In this document: piece after piece, positions 33,934-41,781 of the stretch
Layout: every line of letters starts with the position of its first letter
How positions within the stretch are numbered: position 1 is the stretch's first letter
From: Bacteroidales bacterium
GTDB lineage: Bacteria > Bacteroidota > Bacteroidia > Bacteroidales > Muribaculaceae
Direction: 5' to 3'
Assembly: GCA_019415705.1 (NCBI GenBank)
Contig: DXYS01000092.1
Location: 83,222-147,221, forward strand
Length of the DNA stretch: 64,000 nt
Program-made: the position numbers and the translations under genes
The notes under the pieces: model-generated
What the model was told of the DNA's origin: nothing
The model's input: only the letters and a program-made list of their open reading frames with translations
The model's database searches: none

Positions 33934-34992
33934 ATGGATTCACAGTCATTAAAACCGCTCATAGGTCTGACTCTCAATCAGCTGCGCACCGTCGTCGCCG
34001 AGCTCGGGATGCCCCGTTTCGCCGCCGGACAGATTGCGCGCTGGCTATATCAGAAACGTGTCACCGACATCGAGTCGATGACTGATTTGTCAAAAACGGC
34101 GCGCCAACGCCTCGCCGAGCATTACACCGTCGGACGCGAGGAGCCAAAAGCGGCCGCACGCTCCAAGGACGGAACGGTCAAATATCTATTCGAGGGCGTC
34201 GGCGGACGTGACGTCGAGGCCGTCTATATCCCTGACCGCGACCGCGCCACGCTCTGCGTGTCATCACAAGCCGGATGTAAAATGAACTGCGCCTTCTGCA
34301 TGACCGGGCGTCAGGGCTTCCACGGCAATCTCACGACCGCGCAGATTATCAATCAGATACTGTCGATTGACGAGTCTGAGAGCCTGACAAATCTCGTTTT
34401 CATGGGCATGGGAGAGCCGACTGACAATGTCGACGCAGTGCTTGACGCCATCGAGATACTGACGGCTGAATGGGGCTTCGGCTGGAGCCCCAAACGCATC
34501 ACCCTCTCATCAATCGGCAAGCTGCGCGAACTCAAACGTGTCATCGACACGACACGTGTCCACATAGCCGTATCGGTACACTCGCCTTTCGCCGAACAGC
34601 GCGCCTCGCTGATGCCCGTAGAGCGCGCATGGCCGGTGCGTCAGGTCTTTGAGCTGCTGCGCGGCTATGACTTCGCCCATCAGCGACGCCTCTCTGTCGA
34701 GTACATCATCTGGGCCGGACTCAATGACTCGGAAGCGCATGCCGACGCCCTCGCCAAGCTGATTAAAGGCACCTCGGCACGCGTCAACCTCATACGTTTC
34801 CACGCCATCCCCGGCTCAACGCTGCGACCGGCCTCACGCGAAGTGATGGAGGCCTTCCGCGACCGCCTCAACGCCGCCGGCGTCACAGCCACAATACGCG
34901 CCTCGCGCGGCGAAGACATCATGGCCGCATGCGGCATGCTCGCCGGCCGTCAGAACAAAGACAAGAACACTCTAACAGACTCTACCATATGA
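33934..34992 (+). CDS. rlmN: Dual-specificity 23S rRNA/tRNA adenine C2-methyltransferase
   Basis: Radical-SAM enzyme methylating A2503 of 23S rRNA and A37 of some tRNAs. The CX3CX2C iron-sulfur motif is C115-KMN-C119-AF-C122 within SQAGCKMNCAFCMTGRQGF. Other signatures: LVFMGMGEPTDNVD, RITLSSIGK (SAM binding region), LAVSVHSPF-like IAVSVHSPFAEQR, and a late catalytic Cys in GEDIMAACGML. At 352 residues it has family length. Its TGA overlaps the ATG of pdxA (ATGA). Confidence 0.95.
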   Translation: MDSQSLKPLIGLTLNQLRTVVAELGMPRFAAGQIARWLYQKRVTDIESMTDLSKTARQRLAEHYTVGREEPKAAARSKDGTVKYLFEGVGGRDVEAVYIPDRDRATLCVSSQAGCKMNCAFCMTGRQGFHGNLTTAQIINQILSIDESESLTNLVFMGMGEPTDNVDAVLDAIEILTAEWGFGWSPKRITLSSIGKLRELKRVIDTTRVHIAVSVHSPFAEQRASLMPVERAWPVRQVFELLRGYDFAHQRRLSVEYIIWAGLNDSEAHADALAKLIKGTSARVNLIRFHAIPGSTLRPASREVMEAFRDRLNAAGVTATIRASRGEDIMAACGMLAGRQNKDKNTLTDSTI

Positions 34993-36083
34993 AAGACGAC
35001 AAGATACGCGTCGCCATCACCCAAGGCGACATAAACGGCATAGGCTATGAGGTAATACTCAAAGCCCTCGAGGATAACCGCATCCTCGAACTCTGCACCC
35101 CCGTGGTCTACGGATCCGCCAAAATAGCGGCCCACTACCGCAAACTCCTCGAGATGCCGGCAATCCAGTTCAACCAATGCCGCACATCCGACGAAATAAA
35201 GGACGGAGCATATAACATCATCAACGTTGTCGGCGAGGACACACGCCTTGACCCGGGCCAGTCGACCGATGTGGCCGGACAGGCAGCTTTCGCAGCGCTT
35301 GAAGCCGCAGTGGCAGACCTCCGTGCCGGCCGTGTCGATGTGCTCGTCACCGCTCCCATCAACAAAAACAACATCCAGAGCGAGACCTTCACCTTCCCGG
35401 GACACACAGAGTATCTCGAAGCTTCGCTCGGCGAGGAGGGCGACAAGGCCCTGATGATACTCTGCAACGAACGCATGCGCGTGGCCCTCGCCACGACCCA
35501 TCTGCCCGTGGCGCAGGTACCGGCCGCCATCACACGCCAATCGGTTTTATCCAAAATAGAGTCTCTCGCGCGCTCGCTGCGCCGCGACTTCGCCATACCG
35601 TCGCCACGCATCGCCGTTCTGTCGCTCAATCCCCACGCCGGCGAAGAAGGCCTACTCGGCTCAGAGGAAAAAGAAATCATAGCTCCGGCCATCGCCGACG
35701 CACGCGACAAGAAGATGCTCGCTTTCGGTCCATATGCCGCCGACGGCTTCTTCGGCAGCGAACAGTACCGGAAGTTTGACGGCATCCTCGCCATGTATCA
35801 CGACCAAGGTCTTGCTCCGTTCAAGGCGCTTGCCATGGATTCGGGCATCAACTTTACGGCAGGACTGCCATATGTGCGCACTTCACCCGACCACGGCACC
35901 GGCTATGACATAGTCGGGCGCAACGAGGCTTCGGCCGAATCAATGCGCTCGGCCATCTACGCCGCTATCGACATCTACCGTAACCGCCGCCGCGAAGACG
36001 AGGCGACACGCCGCCCGCTGCGCCGACAGTATTACGAAAAAGGCGCCGACAATGTCGTGCTCGACCTCACGGGCGACGAATAA
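34989..36083 (+). CDS. pdxA: 4-hydroxythreonine-4-phosphate dehydrogenase
   Basis: Step in pyridoxal 5'-phosphate synthesis from erythrose 4-phosphate. I start at ATG 34989 (MKDDKIRVAITQGDINGIGYE), which overlaps the rlmN stop by 4 bp; the frame upstream is within rlmN. Family signatures seen: ITQGDINGIGYEV, VLVTAPINKNNIQ, FPGHTEYLE, SLNPHAGEEGLLG, AMYHDQGLAPFKAL, and TSPDHGTGYDIVG with metal-binding His. 364 residues. Confidence 0.94.
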   Translation: MKDDKIRVAITQGDINGIGYEVILKALEDNRILELCTPVVYGSAKIAAHYRKLLEMPAIQFNQCRTSDEIKDGAYNIINVVGEDTRLDPGQSTDVAGQAAFAALEAAVADLRAGRVDVLVTAPINKNNIQSETFTFPGHTEYLEASLGEEGDKALMILCNERMRVALATTHLPVAQVPAAITRQSVLSKIESLARSLRRDFAIPSPRIAVLSLNPHAGEEGLLGSEEKEIIAPAIADARDKKMLAFGPYAADGFFGSEQYRKFDGILAMYHDQGLAPFKALAMDSGINFTAGLPYVRTSPDHGTGYDIVGRNEASAESMRSAIYAAIDIYRNRRREDEATRRPLRRQYYEKGADNVVLDLTGDE

Positions 36084-36096
36084 CCCGCTCTGCAAG

Positions 36097-36807
36097 ATGG
36101 ATTTCGCGATAATAGCCGCCGGTCAGGGCTCGCGCCTCGTCGACGAGGGCATCAGCCGCCCCAAGCCGCTCGTCGAACTTGACGGGCGCCCGATGATCGG
36201 GCGTCTGATTGATATCTTCGCCGCCTGCGGCGCACGACGTGTCGCAGTCATTGTCAACGAGCAGATGACCGAAGTGGCCGACTACCTGCGCTCGCGACGC
36301 GACGGTCCCGAAATTTGCCTGACTGTCAAGACTACGGCAGGCTCTATGGAGAGTTTCGCCGAAGTGACGTCGCTTTTGGGCGACAGCCGTCGTTTCATCG
36401 TCACGACAGTCGACACCATCTTCCGCGCCGACGATTTCGCGGCCTATGTAAAATCCTTTGAATCAGCGCCTGACGACATCGATGGTATGATGGCCGTCAC
36501 GTCATACATCGAGGACGAAAAACCGCTCTATGTCGACATCGACTCCGCTAACAGCTTAATCCTCGGTTTTTTAGACCGACCGGCTGACGGCGTCGACCAT
36601 GTGTCGGGCGGCATCTACGGGCTGACACGTCCCGCGCTCACCGTGTTAGGCAGTTGTGTCGCAGCCGGTGTAAACCGCATGCGTGATTACCAGCGCGCGC
36701 TGATTGCAGCCGGATTGAAACTCCGCGCCTACGATTTCTCGAAAATCATCGACGTCGACCACGCCTCAGACATCGCCCGCGCCCGCGAGTTTATTGAGGG
36801 GGAATAA
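36097..36807 (+). CDS. NDP-sugar-type nucleotidyltransferase
   Basis: The 236 residues open with AIIAAGQGSRLVDEGISRPK, the G-x-G-x-R signature of sugar-nucleotide and molybdenum-cofactor nucleotidyltransferases, then PLVELDGRPMIGRLIDIF. TVDTIFRADDF is the metal-binding Asp region. I chose ATG 36097, 13 bp after pdxA. The family (GT-A-like nucleotidyltransferases) makes activated sugars or related headgroups; the exact sugar cannot be inferred. It is the last gene of rlmN-pdxA. Confidence 0.82.
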   Translation: MDFAIIAAGQGSRLVDEGISRPKPLVELDGRPMIGRLIDIFAACGARRVAVIVNEQMTEVADYLRSRRDGPEICLTVKTTAGSMESFAEVTSLLGDSRRFIVTTVDTIFRADDFAAYVKSFESAPDDIDGMMAVTSYIEDEKPLYVDIDSANSLILGFLDRPADGVDHVSGGIYGLTRPALTVLGSCVAAGVNRMRDYQRALIAAGLKLRAYDFSKIIDVDHASDIARAREFIEGE

Positions 36808-36836
36808 AGCCGCATTAGGTGTGCGGCAAACCGCAA

Positions 36837-36928
36837 AATATGGAGGTGCGATTTGCAATCGCACATTTTATATTTGTATATTATTCAATAAATTATATTC
36901 GGCCGATTAAAAATCGGCCCTCCATATT
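36837..36928. repeat. 92 bp MITE-like element with perfect 10 bp terminal inverted repeats
   Basis: Ends AATATGGAGG (36837-36846) and CCTCCATATT (36919-36928). Two internal hairpins, TGCGATTTGCAATCGCA (36847-36863) and GGCCGATTAAAAATCGGCC (36901-36919), flank an A/T-rich centre. No coding capacity. It lies between two converging gene groups. Confidence 0.65.
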
Positions 36929-37002
36929 CCGTAGCCTCAAATGCTTACGCCGCGATACAGGCGCTCTTTCATTTTAACACTTCAATCGGATTTGCAACCG
37001 GC

Positions 37003-37338
37003 TCAAATTTTATATCCTTTGGCGACGAGGAGACGCTTTACGTCTTCGCGACGGTCACCTTGAAGAAGGACTTCGCCGCAGCGTGCCGAGCCGCCGCAGC
37101 CAAGAGACTTTTTGAGCTCGGAGGCGACAGTGGCCGCGGTCTCGTCATCAGCGAAACCGCAAATTATGGTCACACTCTTGCCGGCACGGCCTTTGCGTTC
37201 ATAAAATACAGTCAGACGTCCCGATTTATTCTTTTTGTCAGCTGTTTCACCGGAGGTCACTTCCTCAGCCTGTGTATCGTCGCCGGCGGGGAGTGTTTCG
37301 CCGAGTGCTTTAAGTGCGTCACGCCAGTCTTCAGCCAT
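37003..37338 (-). CDS. SUI1/eIF1-family translation factor (YciH-like)
   Basis: Small protein of 111 residues from ATG 37338 (MAEDWRDALKALGE). The C-terminal two thirds match the SUI1 fold: RLTVFYERKGRAGKSVTIICGF, then SELKKSLGCGGSAR and VLLQGDRREDVKRLLVAKGY. Bacterial YciH-type homologues influence start-codon selection and fidelity. The start lies 7 bp after the stop of the upstream lipoprotein gene, so the two share a transcript. Confidence 0.9.
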   Translation of the reverse strand: MAEDWRDALKALGETLPAGDDTQAEEVTSGETADKKNKSGRLTVFYERKGRAGKSVTIICGFADDETAATVASELKKSLGCGGSARCGEVLLQGDRREDVKRLLVAKGYKI

Positions 37339-37344
37339 ATACAA

Positions 37345-37857
37345 TCAGATTTCGCCGGCCGATTCAATCGTCGAGGCCACATCCTCAACCGTCTCCACAC
37401 TATCGACATAATCGTCGTGTATGTCCTGCTGCGCCGCATTGTCAAGCTGATTTGACAGCTGACGCAGCACAAGCGTCTGTGAGCGCTCGTCGACAGGCAG
37501 ATTCTCGATAAATACTTCCACCGAGTCAGCGTCTCGCCTGACGGCAGCCTGCATTGACTTGGCCGCAAACGCATAATTGGCCTCTTCGTTAGCCTGCTCC
37601 GACAGCCTCACAAAGACCAATGACAGACGGCAGAGGTCATCGACCGACAGATTGCAATAGCTGTCGCCGATAATCAGACTGTCGCACAGCGACTGTGCGG
37701 CGTTGTATCGGCCCTCGTCGAGAAATGTCTCGGCACGCGTCACAGGGTCACGGTCAGAGTGTGAGTCACTGCAGGCCGCAAATGTACCGGCTATCACGGA
37801 GACCGCTACGACTGCAAAGATATTAAGACGTTTATAACCCGGCATCAGTATGTTCAT
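37345..37857 (-). CDS. Putative lipoprotein of unknown function
   Basis: 170 residues. Hydrophobic N-terminus with a lipobox-like GTFAAC (Cys29), so it is probably anchored in an envelope membrane. The mature part is helical: AETFLDEGRYNAAQSLCDSL reads like one TPR-type helix pair, followed by SLVFVRLSEQANEEANYAFA and an acidic C-terminus. I do not recognise a named family. It lies between the 92-residue membrane protein gene (3 bp upstream) and the eIF1-like gene, in a run beginning with ribH. Confidence 0.7.
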   Translation of the reverse strand: MNILMPGYKRLNIFAVVAVSVIAGTFAACSDSHSDRDPVTRAETFLDEGRYNAAQSLCDSLIIGDSYCNLSVDDLCRLSLVFVRLSEQANEEANYAFAAKSMQAAVRRDADSVEVFIENLPVDERSQTLVLRQLSNQLDNAAQQDIHDDYVDSVETVEDVASTIESAGEI

Positions 37858-37860
37858 ATA

Positions 37861-38139
37861 TTATTCGCCCGTGGGAGGAGTTTCAGGCTCGACCGGCGGC
37901 TCGGTTATTACTTCATCGAGTGACTCGCCGTCTGTGTTATCCCAAGCGGCTTCGGATGGTGACGACGGGTCTTCAGGCTCATATGTGGCCTCGACATTGT
38001 CACCTGCAGGTGTATCGACATGGGTTTTCTCGTTAAACCAGCCGATATAGTAGAGCGCACCGACCAAGAGTGCGGCGACTATAAAACCGATAACAACCCA
38101 CATCCATGTGTTAGAGTTTCGATTACTGTTAATTGACAT
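37861..38139 (-). CDS. Small single-pass membrane protein with acidic Pro-rich tail
   Basis: 92 residues. MSINSNRNSNTW is followed by one membrane helix (MWVVIGFIVAALLVGALYYI, ~13-32), then a ~55-residue acidic tail rich in Glu, Asp and Pro ending EPPVEPETPPTGE. There is no recognisable domain. The tight spacing to the lipoprotein gene points to a joint role in the envelope. Function unknown. Confidence 0.65.
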   Translation of the reverse strand: MSINSNRNSNTWMWVVIGFIVAALLVGALYYIGWFNEKTHVDTPAGDNVEATYEPEDPSSPSEAAWDNTDGESLDEVITEPPVEPETPPTGE

Positions 38140-38182
38140 GATAATTAATTTTATGAGGTGAGAGTAATTTTTTGAGCGAAGG

Positions 38183-38677
38183 TCAATCCATGTCCTTTAC
38201 CTTACGTGTAAATGCAGCCATCTTTATGGCGGCTTCGGCGGCCTCCGAGCCCTTGTTGCCGAGACGGCCTCCGGCGCGGTCTATCGCGTCCTGCTCACAG
38301 TCGACGGTCAGCACACCGAATATAACAGGTGTATCGCAGTCGGCGTTAAGGGCCGTAACGCCCTGTGTCACGCTCTGGCAGACGTATTCAAAATGGGGTG
38401 TGCCGCCACGTATCACACATCCGAAGACTATGACAGCGTCAAAACAGCTCGCCTCAATCAGTTGTGAGGCGGCATAGGTGAGCTCAACGGCTCCGGGAAC
38501 ATCAAAAACCCTGATGTCGTCGTCGCAGACACCGGCGTCATGGAGTGTGGCGAGTGCACCGTCGACCAATGCCGATGTGATGTGACCGTTCCATTCGGCG
38601 CGTACTATCGCCACTCTGAAACCGTCGACTGCGGGAAGTTTGCCCTTGGGGGCGCTATGCGGATTTGAACTTGACAT
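38183..38677 (-). CDS. ribH: 6,7-dimethyl-8-ribityllumazine synthase
   Basis: Penultimate step of riboflavin synthesis. I start at ATG 38677 (MSSSNPHSAPKGKLPAVDGF), giving 164 residues; the preceding bases are A/T-rich and not coding-like. Family signatures: RVAIVRAEWNGHIT, VPGAVELTYAASQL, VIVFGCVIRGGTPHFEYVC with the catalytic His, and TPVIFGVLTVDCEQDAIDRAG. The C-terminus has NKGSEAAEAAIKMA. It precedes the two small envelope genes on the minus strand. Confidence 0.95.
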   Translation of the reverse strand: MSSSNPHSAPKGKLPAVDGFRVAIVRAEWNGHITSALVDGALATLHDAGVCDDDIRVFDVPGAVELTYAASQLIEASCFDAVIVFGCVIRGGTPHFEYVCQSVTQGVTALNADCDTPVIFGVLTVDCEQDAIDRAGGRLGNKGSEAAEAAIKMAAFTRKVKDMD

Positions 38678-38739
38678 TATTATATCTTTATTAAAATTAT
38701 AACGGATAAAACAGACCAAAGTTTTAGATACGATGCCCC

Positions 38740-39645
38740 TTAATGCTGTTTCTGCCAGTCGTGGACGAGGCTTGCCGAGGCGTCGACGGCCATGCGGGCG
38801 GCCTCGCTGATGACTTTGCGACGAAAATCGTCGTCGGGAGCAGCCACGCGGGTCTTGGCTTCATCGGCCGCATAGAGGGCGGCGACGACACCGGCCACAG
38901 CGCCGGCATTCCACATCATCGACTGACAGGTCGAAGCGGGCACACCGACCTCGGTGACCTCCTTGCCGCTGTAATAGCATATACGCTGACAGGCGGTGTC
39001 GATGTTAATCATCGAGCGGCAGTAGAAATCGATATGGTCGTGGTAGCAACGTTCGCCTTCATCAACCCCGAAAATAAGTTTCAGGTCATTGTTACGCGCC
39101 ACAACAACATCAGCCGACTCGAGATTCTCAAGGATGGCCGGCATGACACGTGTGATGCGCGGCTCCTGCTGAGGGAGGAAACCCGGCAGATAGACCGTGA
39201 CGGCCTTGCGCTCGGAAGCATAGTCGAGCAATTGCGACAGGCCGGGACGCATGCGCGCATCAAGAGCGTAAAAACCGCCGTAGACCACTATGTCGTTTTC
39301 GTCGATACGCGGCCATATTATGTCAAAACATTTATCAGGATACTGCTCGTAACGGGTTACGTCAGACAGACCTTGGCTCTCGATCGTAAATATGTTGAGC
39401 GGAGTGCGGCCCTCGGTGAAACGGTCGACTGATGTCATGTCGACTCCGGCCTCTGTCAAGAAATCGGCAAGGATATCGCCCACTTTATCTGCCGAGATTT
39501 CCCCGGCGAGACTCACGGGCAGTCCGGCACGGGCAAGAATGGCCGCCGCATTGGCGATGCGTCCGCCGGGCATTGAGCCTACAGGGTTGCCGCCGTCAAA
39601 AACGATGTCAAGGGCACATTCGCCCGCACATATTATTTTTTTCAT
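38740..39645 (-). CDS. PfkB-family sugar-kinase-like protein lacking the catalytic Asp
   Basis: 301 residues of the ribokinase/PfkB fold: ICAGECALDIVFDGGNPVGS, MPGGRIANAAAILARAG (sugar-binding Gly-Gly motif) and a phosphate-binding NNDLKLIFG segment. Where active kinases have GAGD with the catalytic Asp, this protein reads MMWNAGAVAG (243-252): neither the Asp nor the anion-hole glycines are intact. It may have lost kinase activity or adopted another role. It follows the kdsD-like gene by 17 bp, which suggests involvement with a sugar phosphate. Confidence 0.8.
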   Translation of the reverse strand: MKKIICAGECALDIVFDGGNPVGSMPGGRIANAAAILARAGLPVSLAGEISADKVGDILADFLTEAGVDMTSVDRFTEGRTPLNIFTIESQGLSDVTRYEQYPDKCFDIIWPRIDENDIVVYGGFYALDARMRPGLSQLLDYASERKAVTVYLPGFLPQQEPRITRVMPAILENLESADVVVARNNDLKLIFGVDEGERCYHDHIDFYCRSMINIDTACQRICYYSGKEVTEVGVPASTCQSMMWNAGAVAGVVAALYAADEAKTRVAAPDDDFRRKVISEAARMAVDASASLVHDWQKQH

Positions 39646-39662
39646 ATATCGGCTTCTACAAG

Positions 39663-40280
39663 TTATTTGCCTCTGACCTCACCTCGTGCCGCAGATCCGA
39701 GGTAACCGCCATGATGGCGTTTGGCATAGTCTTCACGCGTAAATCCGATTTTTTTCATCACGTTTACGACAAGCACATCGCCTATTACGGTCATCATCGT
39801 GGTCGATGTGGTAGGCGTCAAGCCAAGAGGACAAACCTCGGGAGCATTACCGGTCGGCAGCGTATAATCCGCGAGCTCGGCAAGCAGCGAGTCGGTGCGT
39901 CCGGTTATAACGATAAGAGGGATTTGAGGATATATGCCTTTTGCCAACGAGACAAGGTCGATAATCTCGTTTGTCTTGCCGGAATTTGAAATCAGCAGCA
40001 TGATGTCGTTAGGCTGGAGTATGCCGAGGTCGCCGTGCTGCGCTTCGCTCGGATGGAGATTGACAGCGGGCGAGCCTGTAGATGCAAAAGTCGTGGCGAT
40101 GTTCATGGCGATCTGACCTGCCTTGCCCATGCCGGCGGTGACAATCTTGCCTCCGCGGCGGTGAACATGCTCGACGATGGCCTCGACGGCTCCGTCATAA
40201 GCGTCGACGACCGGTATGGCGGCTACAGCCGCGCTCTCGGCGCGCAGTATCTCACGCATGGATGTCTGTATATCAGTCAT
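39663..40280 (-). CDS. kdsD: Arabinose-5-phosphate isomerase, single SIS domain
   Basis: Converts ribulose 5-phosphate to arabinose 5-phosphate, the precursor of Kdo for lipopolysaccharide. The 205 residues are one SIS domain: GGKIVTAGMGKAGQIAMNIA, STGSPAVNLHPSEAQHGDLG, LLISNSGKTNEIIDL and PTTSTTMMTVIGDVL. The tandem CBS domains of E. coli KdsD are absent; CBS-less versions are known in Bacteroides. Together with lpxB it fits a lipid A/Kdo envelope. Confidence 0.88.
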   Translation of the reverse strand: MTDIQTSMREILRAESAAVAAIPVVDAYDGAVEAIVEHVHRRGGKIVTAGMGKAGQIAMNIATTFASTGSPAVNLHPSEAQHGDLGILQPNDIMLLISNSGKTNEIIDLVSLAKGIYPQIPLIVITGRTDSLLAELADYTLPTGNAPEVCPLGLTPTTSTTMMTVIGDVLVVNVMKKIGFTREDYAKRHHGGYLGSAARGEVRGK

Positions 40281-40347
40281 TGATATTTGGAAGTGATGTG
40301 ATGTATCTATGGTAAAACGATTATCGGCCTGTCACGGTTTGACAGAC

Positions 40348-41004
40348 TCAGTCCTCATAAGGGGTGAGGTCCTCGATGCCGGCCTCGGCGAGAGCCTGAC
40401 GGCGCTCGATGCATGTGCCGCAGCGGCCGCAGTGTTTCTCACCACCTTTGTAACATGAATATGTGGTCGTATAGTCGACGCCGAGACATTTGCCGCGCAA
40501 CGCTATCTGCCCTTTGGTCAGCAGCGTATATGGAGCGCGCAGCTCGATATCGTCGTAAGTGCCCTCGGCGATGGCGCGTCCCATAGCCTTGATAAAGCTC
40601 TCGCGGCAGTCGGGATAGAGGGCGTGGTCACCTGCATGGTTGGCTATCATCACAGCCTTCAGGCCGCGGCTTTCAGCCAGACCGGCGGCAGCTGCAAGCA
40701 TGATGCCGTTGCGGAACGGCACGACCGTAGACTTCATATTATCGAAGTCGTAATCGCCTTCGGGCACAGCCTCGGCTCCCTCAAGCAACGAACTGTGGAA
40801 GTAATCGCCGATAAACGACAGATTAATCTCGACAAGCTCTATGCCGAGCTCGCGGCAGTGGAGACGGGCACACTCAAGCTCGCGTGCATTATGGTTTGAG
40901 CCGTAAATAAATGTAACAGCGAGCTCGATGCTCTTGGCGTATTCGTGGAGCATAGTCACGGAGTCCATGCCTCCTGACAGCACCATCAAAGCGTCTTTTT
41001 CCAT
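40348..41004 (-). CDS. queC: 7-cyano-7-deazaguanine synthase
   Basis: Makes preQ0 from carboxydeazaguanine, ATP and ammonia in queuosine synthesis. I start at ATG 41004 (MEKDALMVLSGGMDSVTML), 218 residues, because the PP-loop ATPase motif SGGMDS lies at 10-15; the frame upstream is not family-like. The substrate region has VPFRNGIMLAAAAGLAESRG and HAGDHALYPDCRESFI, and the zinc site is CYKGGEKHCGRCGTC near the C-terminus. queF is 52 bp upstream on the same strand. Confidence 0.95.
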   Translation of the reverse strand: MEKDALMVLSGGMDSVTMLHEYAKSIELAVTFIYGSNHNARELECARLHCRELGIELVEINLSFIGDYFHSSLLEGAEAVPEGDYDFDNMKSTVVPFRNGIMLAAAAGLAESRGLKAVMIANHAGDHALYPDCRESFIKAMGRAIAEGTYDDIELRAPYTLLTKGQIALRGKCLGVDYTTTYSCYKGGEKHCGRCGTCIERRQALAEAGIEDLTPYED

Positions 41005-41056
41005 TTCGAAAGTGTGATTTGTATGATATAGATGTATATATGCAATCTTCAGGACG

Positions 41057-41542
41057 TCAACGCCTGAGCGACACGGCTGCAGCAAGTTGGGCGACGCGGC
41101 GTTCGGCCACAAGCGACTGATGGTCGCTGTCGCCATAGTTGGCAAACGGATATATGGCGATGCCGCCGCGCGGCGTGAAAATGCCGGTGACCTCGATATA
41201 ACGCGGGTCCATCAGTCTGACAAGGTCTTTGAGGATGATATTGACGCAGTCTTCGTGGAAGTCGCCGTGATTGCGGAACGAGAACAGATAAAGTTTGAGG
41301 CTCTTGCTCTCGACCATGCGGCGCCGAGGGATATAGTTTATCACGATGCGTGCGAAATCAGGCTGGCCCGTTTTAGGACAAAGCGATGTAAACTCCGGGC
41401 AGTCAAATGTCACGACATATTCATTCTCAGGATGTTTGTTCTCAAAAGTTTCAAGCATTTCGGGAGCATAATCTGTCGGATATTTGACTCCTGTGTTGCC
41501 GAGAAGTGTCAGCTCATTTATTTCGTTTTCTTCGCGTGACAT
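41057..41542 (-). CDS. queF: NADPH-dependent 7-cyano-7-deazaguanine reductase
   Basis: Reduces preQ0 to preQ1, directly after QueC in the queuosine pathway. 161 residues of the short (type I) class: [19 protein letters not shown] holds the nucleophile Cys and acidic partner, and [21 protein letters not shown] is the QueF signature that binds NADPH. Start ATG 41542 lies behind a promoter with a short leader. No preQ1 riboswitch is visible. Confidence 0.96.
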   Translation of the reverse strand: MSREENEINELTLLGNTGVKYPTDYAPEMLETFENKHPENEYVVTFDCPEFTSLCPKTGQPDFARIVINYIPRRRMVESKSLKLYLFSFRNHGDFHEDCVNIILKDLVRLMDPRYIEVTGIFTPRGGIAIYPFANYGDSDHQSLVAERRVAQLAAAVSLRR

Positions 41543-41570
41543 AGTCGCTGTATGTATTTGTTTCGAAGAG

Positions 41571-41578
41571 CAAATTTA
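41571..41578 (-). promoter_or_regulatory. Promoter of queF-queC
   Basis: TAAATTTG on the minus strand (41578-41571), with a predicted start near 41564, ~22 nt before the queF ATG. Confidence 0.5.
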
Positions 41579-41690
41579 TAAATTTTTGAGTTACCGTCAA
41601 AACACCTTTGCGTCTATTACATACATATTATATAATAAGAGAATCGACGTTCTGCGACGCGAAAAACCCGAAATGCCCGAATTAATTGAT

Positions 41691-41712
41691 AATTAAGCGA
41701 CAATTAAGCGAC
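41691..41712. repeat. Tandem 11-nt repeat AATTAAGCGAC x2
   Basis: Two exact head-to-tail copies (41691-41701 and 41702-41712), ending 18 bp before the -7 box of the CotH gene; possibly a regulator binding site, possibly a chance duplication. Confidence 0.5.
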
Positions 41713-41730
41713 ACTTCTGATTTTGTTGTT

Positions 41731-41738
41731 TAACTTTG
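41731..41738 (+). promoter_or_regulatory. Promoter of the CotH-family gene
   Basis: TAACTTTG (41731-41738), start near 41745, ~37 nt leader before the ATG at 41782. Confidence 0.55.
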
Positions 41739-41781
41739 GCCTCGAACTATTCTCATCATCTGCAAATCATCATTTCTGTCC

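Noticed and set aside
41543..41781. Possible preQ1 riboswitch upstream of queF
   Set aside because: The TAAATTTG promoter leaves a ~22 nt leader and no C-rich preQ1 pocket is present.
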